Positions 1-5,275 of a DNA stretch of 5,275 nt are shown here, piece after piece. Position numbers and translations under genes: made by a program. Below the pieces are notes generated by a model. It was given only the letters and a program-made list of their open reading frames with translations, was not told the origin of the DNA and searched no databases. This DNA comes from Acidimicrobiaceae bacterium (GTDB lineage Bacteria; Actinomycetota; Acidimicrobiia; Acidimicrobiales; Ilumatobacteraceae). Within the stretch, counting starts at the first letter, position 1. Each line of letters starts with the position of its first letter. The DNA is taken from the NCBI GenBank assembly GCA_947486675.1, contig CANKUF010000066.1:1-5275 (forward strand), in the 5' to 3' direction.

Positions 1-468
1 CGGCGTAGTTGCGAGTACATCGCCTGCATCGAGTTGTTCTACAACTTGGATGATGCACACAGCAGTTGCGCTATCTCCTTCAAGAATCGCCCGCTCTACT
101 GGCGCTGCACCTCTCCACTTTGGAAGCGCTGAGTAATGAATATTGATCATTGGCACGTGTTGCAAAATCCCAGGAGCAATGATGCTGCCGAATGCAACGA
201 CTACACCGAGCAGGCCATCGGGATTCATTTTCAACACATCGTTAATGTCATGTGAAACAGGAATTCCCAATGCAAGCGCAGCAGTCTTTACAGGATTTGC
301 ACTCGTTTCTGTGCCTCTACCCCGGCGCTTGTCAACGCCCGTGACAACAAGTTCAACAACGAACCCTTCGGCTACAAGTGCTTGCAGCGGAGCAACCGCA
401 ATCTCTGGCGTACCGATGTACACAATGCGCTTGGCGCGCTCGCGCGGCAGGGGCGCAAGTGTGGTCAC
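1..468 (-). CDS. fmt: Methionyl-tRNA formyltransferase, N-terminal part (runs off left edge)
   Basis: Transfers a formyl group from 10-formyltetrahydrofolate to Met-tRNA(fMet) in the cytoplasm, which prepares the initiator tRNA. The visible 156 codons cover most of the Rossmann-like catalytic domain; the family is about 310 residues, so the C-terminal tRNA-binding domain lies outside the window. Seen: the first strand YIGTPEIAV at residues 17-25, RRGRG at 48-52, NPVK at 58-61, VAFGS at 91-95, the NIH block with catalytic Asn109 and His111, the loop SALPKWRGAAPVERAIL at 113-129, and LDAGD with Asp147. The Asn-to-Asp spacing of 38 matches the E. coli catalytic triad. The start is the GTG at 468-466, which overlaps the def stop as GTGA; a later GTG at codon 16 would cut the first strand. 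There is no Shine-Dalgarno-like sequence in front, so translational coupling to def is likely. The usual SLLPR loop reads SALPK here, and about 13 residues precede the conserved start. Confidence 0.95.
   Translation of the reverse strand, partial: MTTLAPLPRERAKRIVYIGTPEIAVAPLQALVAEGFVVELVVTGVDKRRGRGTETSANPVKTAALALGIPVSHDINDVLKMNPDGLLGVVVAFGSIIAPGILQHVPMINIHYSALPKWRGAAPVERAILEGDSATAVCIIQVVEQLDAGDVLATTP
465..468 (-). promoter_or_regulatory. GTGA stop/start overlap joining def and fmt
   Basis: Read on the minus strand, the four bases GTGA hold both the fmt start (GTG, 468-466) and the def stop (TGA, 467-465). No purine-rich ribosome binding site precedes this GTG, so fmt translation is most simply explained by ribosomes terminating on def and re-initiating. 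That would keep the amounts of formylase and deformylase linked. The overlap is directly visible; the coupling is inferred. Confidence 0.85.
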
Positions 469-1007
469 GAAAGTCGTAAGTACACCGGCTCGGCATCGGC
501 TGGGCCCTCGCCCACCTTTGCGTATTCAACAATGGCAAGTTCGCGTTGGTCTGGAAGCATGCGATCAAACATCAACACACCTTGTAAGTGGTCAATTTCG
601 TGTTGGAACAAACGAGCGAGTAATTCATCGGCTTCAATCTTCACTTCTTCGCCCTCAAGCGTGTAGCCACTGACAAGCACCTTTTTCGGCCGCAACATCT
701 CTACATACAAACCAGGGATGGACAGACAACCTTCGTCGTACACCCATTCACCCGATGACTCGACAATCTTTGGATTGATGATGACCTGCGGGTCGTCATC
801 AACGTCATAAACGAATATTTGCTTCTGCACACCAATTTGCGGGCCGGCGAGTCCGAGTCCTGGTGCTTGATACATCACACGGAACATGTCTTCGGCAAGA
901 TTCACCAACTTGCCGTCAATGTTGGTTATCTCATCGGCCATTGCGGCCAAAACTGGGTCTCCGTACTTGCGGATGGATGAACCCTTGTTGCTTGATGACT
1001 GCGCCAT
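465..1007 (-). CDS. def: Peptide deformylase, complete (180 aa)
   Basis: Metalloenzyme that removes the N-formyl group from nascent polypeptides at the ribosome, the counterpart of the adjacent Fmt. All three family motifs are present: GLGLAGPQIG at residues 50-59 (Gln57), EGCLS at 92-96 (metal ligand Cys94), and HEIDH at 136-140 (ligands His136 and His140, catalytic Glu137). The N-terminal IRKYGDPVL at 12-20 is the usual opening of the fold, and 180 residues is normal length. Motif 1 has LAGPQ where LAAPQ is more common, a tolerated variant. The start is fixed: on the minus strand an in-frame TAA lies only eight codons upstream (1031-1029) with no start codon between. I see no Shine-Dalgarno-like sequence before the ATG. 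The stop overlaps the fmt start by 4 bp, so the two are surely co-translated. No minus-strand gene lies directly upstream, so def-fmt probably has a separate promoter. Confidence 0.98.
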   Translation of the reverse strand: MAQSSSNKGSSIRKYGDPVLAAMADEITNIDGKLVNLAEDMFRVMYQAPGLGLAGPQIGVQKQIFVYDVDDDPQVIINPKIVESSGEWVYDEGCLSIPGLYVEMLRPKKVLVSGYTLEGEEVKIEADELLARLFQHEIDHLQGVLMFDRMLPDQRELAIVEYAKVGEGPADAEPVYLRLS

Positions 1008-1030
1008 AGCGTGTAAGGCTAGCGAGGCTT
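1008..1030. promoter_or_regulatory. 23-bp divergent gap between def and the methyltransferase gene
   Basis: The whole space between the two divergent ATG codons is 23 bp, too short to hold two promoters. Each start region also carries the in-frame stop that bounds the opposite gene: TAG at 1007-1009 for the plus-strand frame and TAA at 1031-1029 for the minus-strand frame. So at least one promoter, and probably both, must sit inside the other gene's coding sequence, or the transcripts are nearly leaderless. I could not find convincing -35/-10 pairs on either strand. Confidence 0.6.
1024..1027 (+). promoter_or_regulatory. Possible weak ribosome binding site (GAGG) for the methyltransferase
   Basis: GAGG lies three bases before the ATG at 1031, closer than the usual 5-9. 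The only other purine-rich candidate, AAGG at 1015-1018, is 12 bases away. Neither is well placed, so initiation may be weak or the transcript may be short-leadered. Confidence 0.3.
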
Positions 1031-1675
1031 ATGAGCGACGAGCAGTACTTCACCACACAACCACAAGTTGCTTCTGTTGCCCACACAAAGCAGCAGAATT
1101 TTGCCGTTCTGCGCGTGGCAGACCGCGACATCACGATTGGTACAGATCGTGGCGTGTTTGCGCGCAAAGGTGTCGACCAGGGCACCATGGTGTTGATTGA
1201 ATCTGCGGCACGACCACCAAGCACGGGTAATTTTCTTGATCTCGGATGTGGCTCTGGCCCGATTGCCCTAACGCTGGCCGCGTATTCACCGAATGCAACG
1301 GTGTACGCGATCGACATCAATGACCGTGCAAGGGCACTTACTGATTCGAATGCACAGCGCAATCGTTTGTCAAACGTTGTTGCGTGTGCGCCGGACGAAA
1401 TTGATGAGTCAATTCGCTTTGACGTGATGTGGTCCAACCCGCCAATCCGTATTGGCAAGCAAGAGCTCCATGCACTGCTGCTTACTTGGCTCTCGCGCCT
1501 GTCAGTCACTGGCGAAGCCTGGCTCGTCATCAATCGAAATTTAGGATCCGATTCACTTGCAGTCTGGCTGAACGAACAGGGTTATTTGACAGAACGGTTA
1601 ACCAGCAAACGGGGCTTTCGCGTATTGCGCGTGTCGCCTAAACGCGCGACGGATCAACCTGAACTTTCAGCCTGA
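1031..1675 (+). CDS. RsmC-like class I SAM-dependent methyltransferase, MTS family (214 aa)
   Basis: Probable cytoplasmic SAM-dependent methyltransferase of the small-domain (MTS) family that includes the RsmC and RlmG rRNA guanine-N2 methyltransferases. Seen: an N-terminal YFTTQP at residues 6-11, the GVFARKGVDQGT block at 41-52 (RsmC has GVFSRDGLDVGS), SAM motif I LDLGCGSGP at 69-77, the acidic strand end AIDIN at 93-97 (Asp95), and the catalytic NPPI at 136-139, within NPPIRIGK. The NPP[FYI] signature means methylation of a planar exocyclic amine, usually on a nucleobase. At about 200 residues it has only the catalytic domain, not the duplicated RsmC form, so the exact target cannot be assigned. 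The start is fixed: an in-frame TAG lies eight codons upstream (1007-1009) with no start codon between. The fold ends at FRVLRV (residue 201); the last 13 residues lie almost entirely in sequence antisense to the priA end. Its orientation opposes all its neighbours. Confidence 0.87.
   Translation: MSDEQYFTTQPQVASVAHTKQQNFAVLRVADRDITIGTDRGVFARKGVDQGTMVLIESAARPPSTGNFLDLGCGSGPIALTLAAYSPNATVYAIDINDRARALTDSNAQRNRLSNVVACAPDEIDESIRFDVMWSNPPIRIGKQELHALLLTWLSRLSVTGEAWLVINRNLGSDSLAVWLNEQGYLTERLTSKRGFRVLRVSPKRATDQPELSA
1638..1675. other. 38-bp convergent coding overlap of methyltransferase and priA ends
   Basis: The plus-strand methyltransferase reads through to TGA at 1673-1675, while minus-strand priA stops at TAG (1640-1638). 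The same 38 bp therefore encode the last 12 residues of each protein. PriA here reads LKVQVDPSRV, and a VDP near the C-terminus is typical of the family, so the priA reading is the older, constrained one. No terminator-like hairpin is evident at this junction, so transcripts from the two strands may overlap. Confidence 0.85.
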
Positions 1676-3410
1676 CACCCTTCACCGCTTCAATTTCACT
1701 GAGTGCGTCAGCCAACACGTGCCAGTCCGAGGCTTTCACTAAGTACGAGCCATCGTTTGATGCTGAAATGTGCACGAATACATTGTTGCGAAGTTCGTTC
1801 ATCGCTGCATCGATGTTTGTGCCAGACAACTGTGCCAGTGCGCCAAATGGAGGAAGCTTCATGAAACTGCGCATCTCGGAAACTGATTGCAGGTACTGAT
1901 CAATATGCAACGACGCCATTGCCTGTAGCACGGGACTATCGATGCTGTGCGTTTGCACCATTACCTTTCCGCCAATTTCGCTACGACCCACCAACCGCGC
2001 CGCATGCACTAACAACGAACCAACAATTTCCGACGCGCGATACCTCGGCGCTGCTAGTTCCTGATCAATATCGAGAAACACCACCGTGTCAGCTTCATGC
2101 ACGCGGTGTAACGCAGCCTCTGTGCCAACGAACAACATCTTTGATTGATCTATCGCAACCGCATCATCGCCACCGCCAGTTACTTCAACCACTTCAGCAA
2201 TCTTGCGCCCGGCAGCTTGAGCGATCTCTTCGCGCAACTTGCTCACTCCGGGTTTCAAGGTAAGAAATTTCGCTGAGGAACACTTCATGCATACCTGCGG
2301 ACGTTGAGTAGAACAGCGCGGACACGAAAACTGCCCATTCGTGCCAATTTCGACAGCCGCATCACAGGCCGCACATCGGGCCAATGACTTGCAAGACGCA
2401 CACGCAAGAAGGCGTGCTCTGCCTTTGGTGTTCAGAACCGCAACGATGCGCCGCGAATGGTCTCGCAGCTCGGCGATGAATTCAGATGACAGCAACGAGT
2501 TTGACCAACGCTCATCCAGTGTTCTGTCAATTAATTGAATAGTTGGCCATTCCGACGCCGCATCTTGCTCAACCGACCTCACCACCCTGTCGCCTGCCCA
2601 CACCTTTGCAGCAACGCTTGGTAACGCAGACACCAAGACACATGAAATGTTCAGTTGCCGAGCCCGCTCAATGGCAACATCTCGCGCATGCCAGGTCGGC
2701 GTGCGTTCTTCGCGTAACGAGTCATCGTGTTCGTCAATGACGACCACACTGCGAAGATGTGGAACGCGAGCAAACACTGCTGTTCGCGACCCAATCACCA
2801 CATCGACACCACCAGCAGCCGAGTCCCACTCATCTGGCAACACCGCAACCGTTAAGCCGTGACGTTTTAACGAGGCTGCGAACAATCGCGCACGAACCAC
2901 CGTAGGAACAATCACCAGAGTTGGACCAACCACAGCCGCCCCCACCATGACATCAACTGGCGATTTCAGAGGACCGCGCTGAACAAGCAATGAGCGCAAT
3001 TCACGCACGGCTAACGAGACATCGGAATCTCCCACAACCTTTACCTGATCGCGCAGATATCTGGCTGTTGGAAGTGATGCCACCAACGTGCTTGGCGAAG
3101 CCGCTACGAAAAATGCGCGCAACCTTCCGCACCATCTATGACTCGCCCACTGAGCAAGTTGCACCACTTCAACGGACGGGCCACAGCCCAGCCGCTTAAT
3201 TACCGCACGTAACTTTGCTTCATCAACATCGGTGAACCCATCAGATGTCGAACCAATCTCGCTCACCCATCCGGGAACATTGCGTCCATGCAAGGGCACG
3301 CGAACGCGATCGCCAATAGCAATTGCATCATGTAGTTCTGACGGTATGAGGTAGTCAAATACCTTGTCCACACCAGTCACGTCGGGGACAACCCGCGCGA
3401 CGAGCGACAT
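1638..3410 (-). CDS. priA: Primosomal protein N' (PriA), ATPase-degenerate actinobacterial type (590 aa)
   Basis: PriA recognises stalled forks and D-loops and helps reload the replicative helicase. Seen: an N-terminal 3'-end-binding domain (residues 1-100, with VDKVFDYLIP at 14-23 and GDRVRVPLHGR at 33-43) and the zinc-binding region with eight cysteines at 337, 340, 346, 349, 363, 366, 374 and 377, paired as in E. coli PriA. The C-terminal domain ends in the family-like VQVDP. The helicase core is recognisable in shape only. The Walker A GSGKT is absent (the equivalent stretch near 150-170 reads PVDVMVGAAVVGPTLVIVPT), DEEH is IDEHDD at 225-230, GSATP is SALPS at 261-265, and the GRAGR motif VI is absent near 470-478. 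Length is 590 residues, against 732 in E. coli. This matches the known actinobacterial form, thought to lack helicase activity. The ATG directly abuts the metK stop (TAAATG) and has no good ribosome binding site, suggesting coupled translation. Confidence 0.95.
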   Translation of the reverse strand: MSLVARVVPDVTGVDKVFDYLIPSELHDAIAIGDRVRVPLHGRNVPGWVSEIGSTSDGFTDVDEAKLRAVIKRLGCGPSVEVVQLAQWASHRWCGRLRAFFVAASPSTLVASLPTARYLRDQVKVVGDSDVSLAVRELRSLLVQRGPLKSPVDVMVGAAVVGPTLVIVPTVVRARLFAASLKRHGLTVAVLPDEWDSAAGGVDVVIGSRTAVFARVPHLRSVVVIDEHDDSLREERTPTWHARDVAIERARQLNISCVLVSALPSVAAKVWAGDRVVRSVEQDAASEWPTIQLIDRTLDERWSNSLLSSEFIAELRDHSRRIVAVLNTKGRARLLACASCKSLARCAACDAAVEIGTNGQFSCPRCSTQRPQVCMKCSSAKFLTLKPGVSKLREEIAQAAGRKIAEVVEVTGGGDDAVAIDQSKMLFVGTEAALHRVHEADTVVFLDIDQELAAPRYRASEIVGSLLVHAARLVGRSEIGGKVMVQTHSIDSPVLQAMASLHIDQYLQSVSEMRSFMKLPPFGALAQLSGTNIDAAMNELRNNVFVHISASNDGSYLVKASDWHVLADALSEIEAVKGVRLKVQVDPSRV

Positions 3411-4604
3411 TTAGAGCTTGACTGCTGCTTTGAATTCCTTCAAGCGTGACAGCGTCTCCCACGTAAATTCTGGAAGGGCTCGACCGAAGTGACCATATGC
3501 AGCCGTCTTGTTGTAGATCGGACGCTTCAAGTCAAGGTCGCGCAAAATTGCGGCAGGTCGAAGGTCGAACACCTGACGAACAGCATCTTCAATTGCTATT
3601 TCATCAACAGTGTTTGTTCCAAAGGTTTCCACCAAGATGCTGATTGGCTGCGCCATTCCGATTGCGTAAGCAACTTGCACTTCACAGCGTGTGGCGGCGC
3701 CTGCTGCAACAACATGCTTTGCTACCCAACGTGCTGCATAAGCAGCCGAGCGGTCAACCTTTGATGGGTCTTTGCCGCTGAATGCTCCACCACCGTGACG
3801 ACCCATACCACCGTATGTATCCACGATAATTTTGCGACCAGTAAGTCCGGTGTCGGCATGTGGCCCACCCTTAACGAACTCGCCTGTTGGGTTGATGTGC
3901 ACCGAGTACTTGTCGTTCTGGAACTGTGCTGGAATGACCGGACGAATGACCTGCTCGATGAGGTCTGGACGAATGACGGTGTCGCGCGGAGTTCCGTCTG
4001 CGTGCTGAGTTGAAATGAGCACGGTTGACAAGCGAACTGGAATTCCATTTTCGTATTCAAACGTGACCTGTGTTTTGCCGTCCGGGCGCAAATAAGGAAT
4101 TGCACCTGACTTGCGAACTTCGGCAAGTTTTTCGGCCATGCGATGCGCGAGGTCGATTGGCAAAGGCATGAGCTCTGGTGTCTCGTTGCATGCATAACCA
4201 AACATCATTCCTTGGTCGCCTGCGCCTTGGCTGTTGAGTTTGTCTTCGCCGCTTTGACCACTGCGGGTTTCTTCGCTTGAGTCAACACCCATTGCGATGT
4301 CTGAGCTTTGTTCGTCAATTGACACGATGACGCCGCACGTATTGCCATCGAAGCCATACAGCGCGTTGTCATAGCCAATTCCCTTAATCACTTCACGTGC
4401 GATCTTTGGAATGTCTACGTATGCAGAGGTAGTAATTTCGCCGGCAACAACGCACAATCCGGTGGTCAGAAGAGTTTCGCAAGCAACGCGACCATGTGGG
4501 TCTTCCGTCAAAATTGCGTCGAGTACTGCGTCGGAAACTTGGTCAGCCATCTTGTCCGGGTGACCTTCGGTAACGCTCTCCGAAGTAAAGGTGAATTTTC
4601 TCAC
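3411..4604 (-). CDS. metK: S-adenosylmethionine synthetase, complete (397 aa)
   Basis: Makes S-adenosylmethionine from methionine and ATP, releasing phosphate and pyrophosphate; a cytoplasmic enzyme, usually tetrameric. Seen: [13 protein letters not shown] at residues 6-18 (active-site His15, Asp17), the signature [12 protein letters not shown] at 127-138, the glycine-rich [16 protein letters not shown] at 271-286 with phosphate-contacting lysines 278 and 282 and Asp284, and a C-terminal YGHFGR at 370-375. Length is normal and no active-site change is visible. The start is the GTG at 4604-4602, set by a GGAG five bases upstream and by the family N-terminus. A nearby ATG at 4615-4613 is in another frame and stops after four codons. 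It lies 54 bp after coaBC and directly abuts priA, so the three probably share a transcript. The 54-bp leader is too short for a SAM riboswitch. Confidence 0.99.
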   Translation of the reverse strand: MRKFTFTSESVTEGHPDKMADQVSDAVLDAILTEDPHGRVACETLLTTGLCVVAGEITTSAYVDIPKIAREVIKGIGYDNALYGFDGNTCGVIVSIDEQSSDIAMGVDSSEETRSGQSGEDKLNSQGAGDQGMMFGYACNETPELMPLPIDLAHRMAEKLAEVRKSGAIPYLRPDGKTQVTFEYENGIPVRLSTVLISTQHADGTPRDTVIRPDLIEQVIRPVIPAQFQNDKYSVHINPTGEFVKGGPHADTGLTGRKIIVDTYGGMGRHGGGAFSGKDPSKVDRSAAYAARWVAKHVVAAGAATRCEVQVAYAIGMAQPISILVETFGTNTVDEIAIEDAVRQVFDLRPAAILRDLDLKRPIYNKTAAYGHFGRALPEFTWETLSRLKEFKAAVKL

Positions 4605-4609
4605 AACTG

Positions 4610-4613
4610 CTCC
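4610..4613 (-). promoter_or_regulatory. Ribosome binding site of metK (GGAG)
   Basis: On the minus strand GGAG sits five bases before the GTG at 4604-4602. It is the only well-placed Shine-Dalgarno sequence in front of any start in this window, and it decides the metK start in favour of GTG over the out-of-frame ATG just upstream. Confidence 0.8.
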
Positions 4614-4658
4614 ATCTGTTGTGCCGCTCTCGCGACTCGTCGGTATGACGTGTAGAGA

Positions 4659-5275
4659 CTAGTTGGTACGTGCAGACCGAATGGCAACTACGGCATTCAA
4701 GACCGACCGAGCGATTGAACGCTTGTCGGCAAGCGCCACCTCGACAGGCTCGGTTCCGCGAGCGACCAAGGTCACGGCATTCGTAGCGTGAGCAAAGCCG
4801 ACTCCAGCCTGGGAGACATCATTGGCAACGATCAGGTCGGCACCTTTGCGTTCAAGCTTGGACTGAGCATTGGCAATGAGGTTTTCGGTCTCGGCGGCAA
4901 AGCCAACTAACACTTGACCAGCAGGCTTGCACTTGCCAAGACCCGCCAAAATGTCGGGAGTTGCTTCAAGTTCGATCGCGCCGAGGTTGCAAATGAGACC
5001 CGTTAGTGGGTCTTTCTTCAACTTGTGCATGGCCGCGTGTACCGGTCGTACATCGGCAACTGCTGCTGCCATGACCACCACATCTGCCGACTTTGCTTCG
5101 GCATTAACCGCTTCCATCATTTGCTGAGCAGTTTCAACTTGCACAAGATTGACGCCAAATGGAGTTGGCAAATCTGATGTTGAAATGAGCGTCACTTTGG
5201 CTCCGCGGGCAACTGCCTCGGTCGCAATGGCGTAACCCTGTTTGCCAGTAGAGCGATTGGCAATGACTCGAACTG
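4659..5275 (-). CDS. coaBC: CoaBC, phosphopantothenoylcysteine synthetase (CoaB) half (N-terminus beyond right edge)
   Basis: CoaBC (also called Dfp) makes 4'-phosphopantetheine for coenzyme A in two steps: CoaB joins cysteine to 4'-phosphopantothenate with CTP, and CoaC decarboxylates the product. The visible 204 residues are the CoaB domain to its natural end. Seen in order (numbered from the edge): VRVIANRSTGKQG at 1-13, whose Asn6 corresponds to the catalytic Asn210 of E. coli; AAAVADVRP at 69-77; the KLKK motif at 84-87, matching the essential KXKK lysine motif; TPDILAGLG at 105-113; VGFAAETE at 123-130; and KGADLIVAND at 143-152, followed by GVGF. The reading frame stays open to position 5275; the GTG at 5195-5193 is an internal valine, not the start. 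The flavin-dependent CoaC domain should lie further right. It is the first gene of the coaBC-metK-priA run seen here. Confidence 0.97.
   Translation of the reverse strand, partial: VRVIANRSTGKQGYAIATEAVARGAKVTLISTSDLPTPFGVNLVQVETAQQMMEAVNAEAKSADVVVMAAAVADVRPVHAAMHKLKKDPLTGLICNLGAIELEATPDILAGLGKCKPAGQVLVGFAAETENLIANAQSKLERKGADLIVANDVSQAGVGFAHATNAVTLVARGTEPVEVALADKRSIARSVLNAVVAIRSARTN

Noticed and set aside
143..673. A plus-strand open frame of 176 codons
   Set aside because: It is antisense to the 5' part of fmt and the 3' part of def, both of which show full family motifs. Its own translation is low in recognisable structure and resembles nothing I know.
931..1533. A minus-strand open frame of 200 codons upstream of and overlapping the def start
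   Set aside because: It is antisense to the methyltransferase gene, which has clear SAM-binding and NPPI motifs, and overlaps def in another frame. It has no recognisable domain.
3436..3440. AAGGA on the minus strand as a ribosome binding site for priA
   Set aside because: It lies 25 bases before the priA ATG, too far for normal Shine-Dalgarno pairing, and is within metK codons.
3722..4201. A minus-strand open frame of 159 codons inside metK
   Set aside because: It is a different frame of the fully conserved metK coding sequence and has a biased, motif-free translation.
4605..4658. Possible metK promoter, terminator or SAM riboswitch in the 54-bp gap after coaBC
   Set aside because: The gap is too short for a known SAM riboswitch. 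It contains the 6-bp palindrome TCGCGA (4630-4635) and only a 3-bp CCG/CGG pairing around it, so there is no stable hairpin with a U-tract. No convincing -35/-10 pair was seen.
5193..5195. GTG as the start of a short separate protein at the right edge
   Set aside because: The frame stays open to the window edge and the residues upstream (VRVIANRSTGKQG) are the conserved start of the CoaB domain, so this GTG is an internal valine.
1..5275. Mobile elements, CRISPR arrays, tRNA or rRNA genes, defence or other novel systems
   Set aside because: Nearly every base is accounted for by six housekeeping-type genes, and I saw no repeats, transposase motifs, or structured RNA signatures. The window does not support a claim of a new system.

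Overview
The window is a dense block of bacterial housekeeping genes, at roughly 50% G+C by eye. It fits an actinobacterium, for three reasons. The order coaBC-metK-priA-def-fmt is a familiar actinobacterial cluster. The PriA homologue lacks the ATPase/helicase motifs, as actinobacterial PriA proteins do. The small methyltransferase carries an NPPIRIGK block that I associate with actinobacterial homologues. The wording of Def (WVYDEGCLSIPGL) and Fmt (PMINIH, WRGAAPVERAIL) leans towards Acidimicrobiia with moderate G+C. That finer placement comes from memory of family sequences and is only suggestive.

Layout, from the right edge leftwards, because most genes are on the minus strand. The C-terminal CoaB half of coaBC enters at the right edge and ends at 4659. 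After a 54-bp gap comes complete metK (4604-3411, GTG start with a clear GGAG ribosome binding site). Complete priA (3410-1638) abuts metK with no gap. A plus-strand RsmC-like methyltransferase gene (1031-1675) lies tail to tail with priA, and their coding ends overlap by 38 bp. It is head to head with def, with 23 bp between the two start codons. Minus-strand def (1007-465) then overlaps fmt by 4 bp (GTGA). The first 156 codons of fmt run off the left edge. No stretch longer than 54 bp lacks a gene.

How the genes work together: coaBC (coenzyme A synthesis), metK (S-adenosylmethionine synthesis) and priA (replication restart) look like one transcription unit. Def and Fmt are the functional pair that removes the formyl group from nascent proteins and formylates initiator tRNA. 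The methyltransferase would use the product of MetK. Its reversed orientation splits what is usually a continuous priA-def-fmt run, so def-fmt probably needs its own promoter, and that promoter would have to lie inside the 5' part of the methyltransferase gene.

I found no mobile element, RNA gene, CRISPR array, long repeat or evident new system. The points worth a second look are the inverted methyltransferase gene with its very tight junctions on both sides, the overprinted methyltransferase tail, and how far the PriA motifs have decayed.
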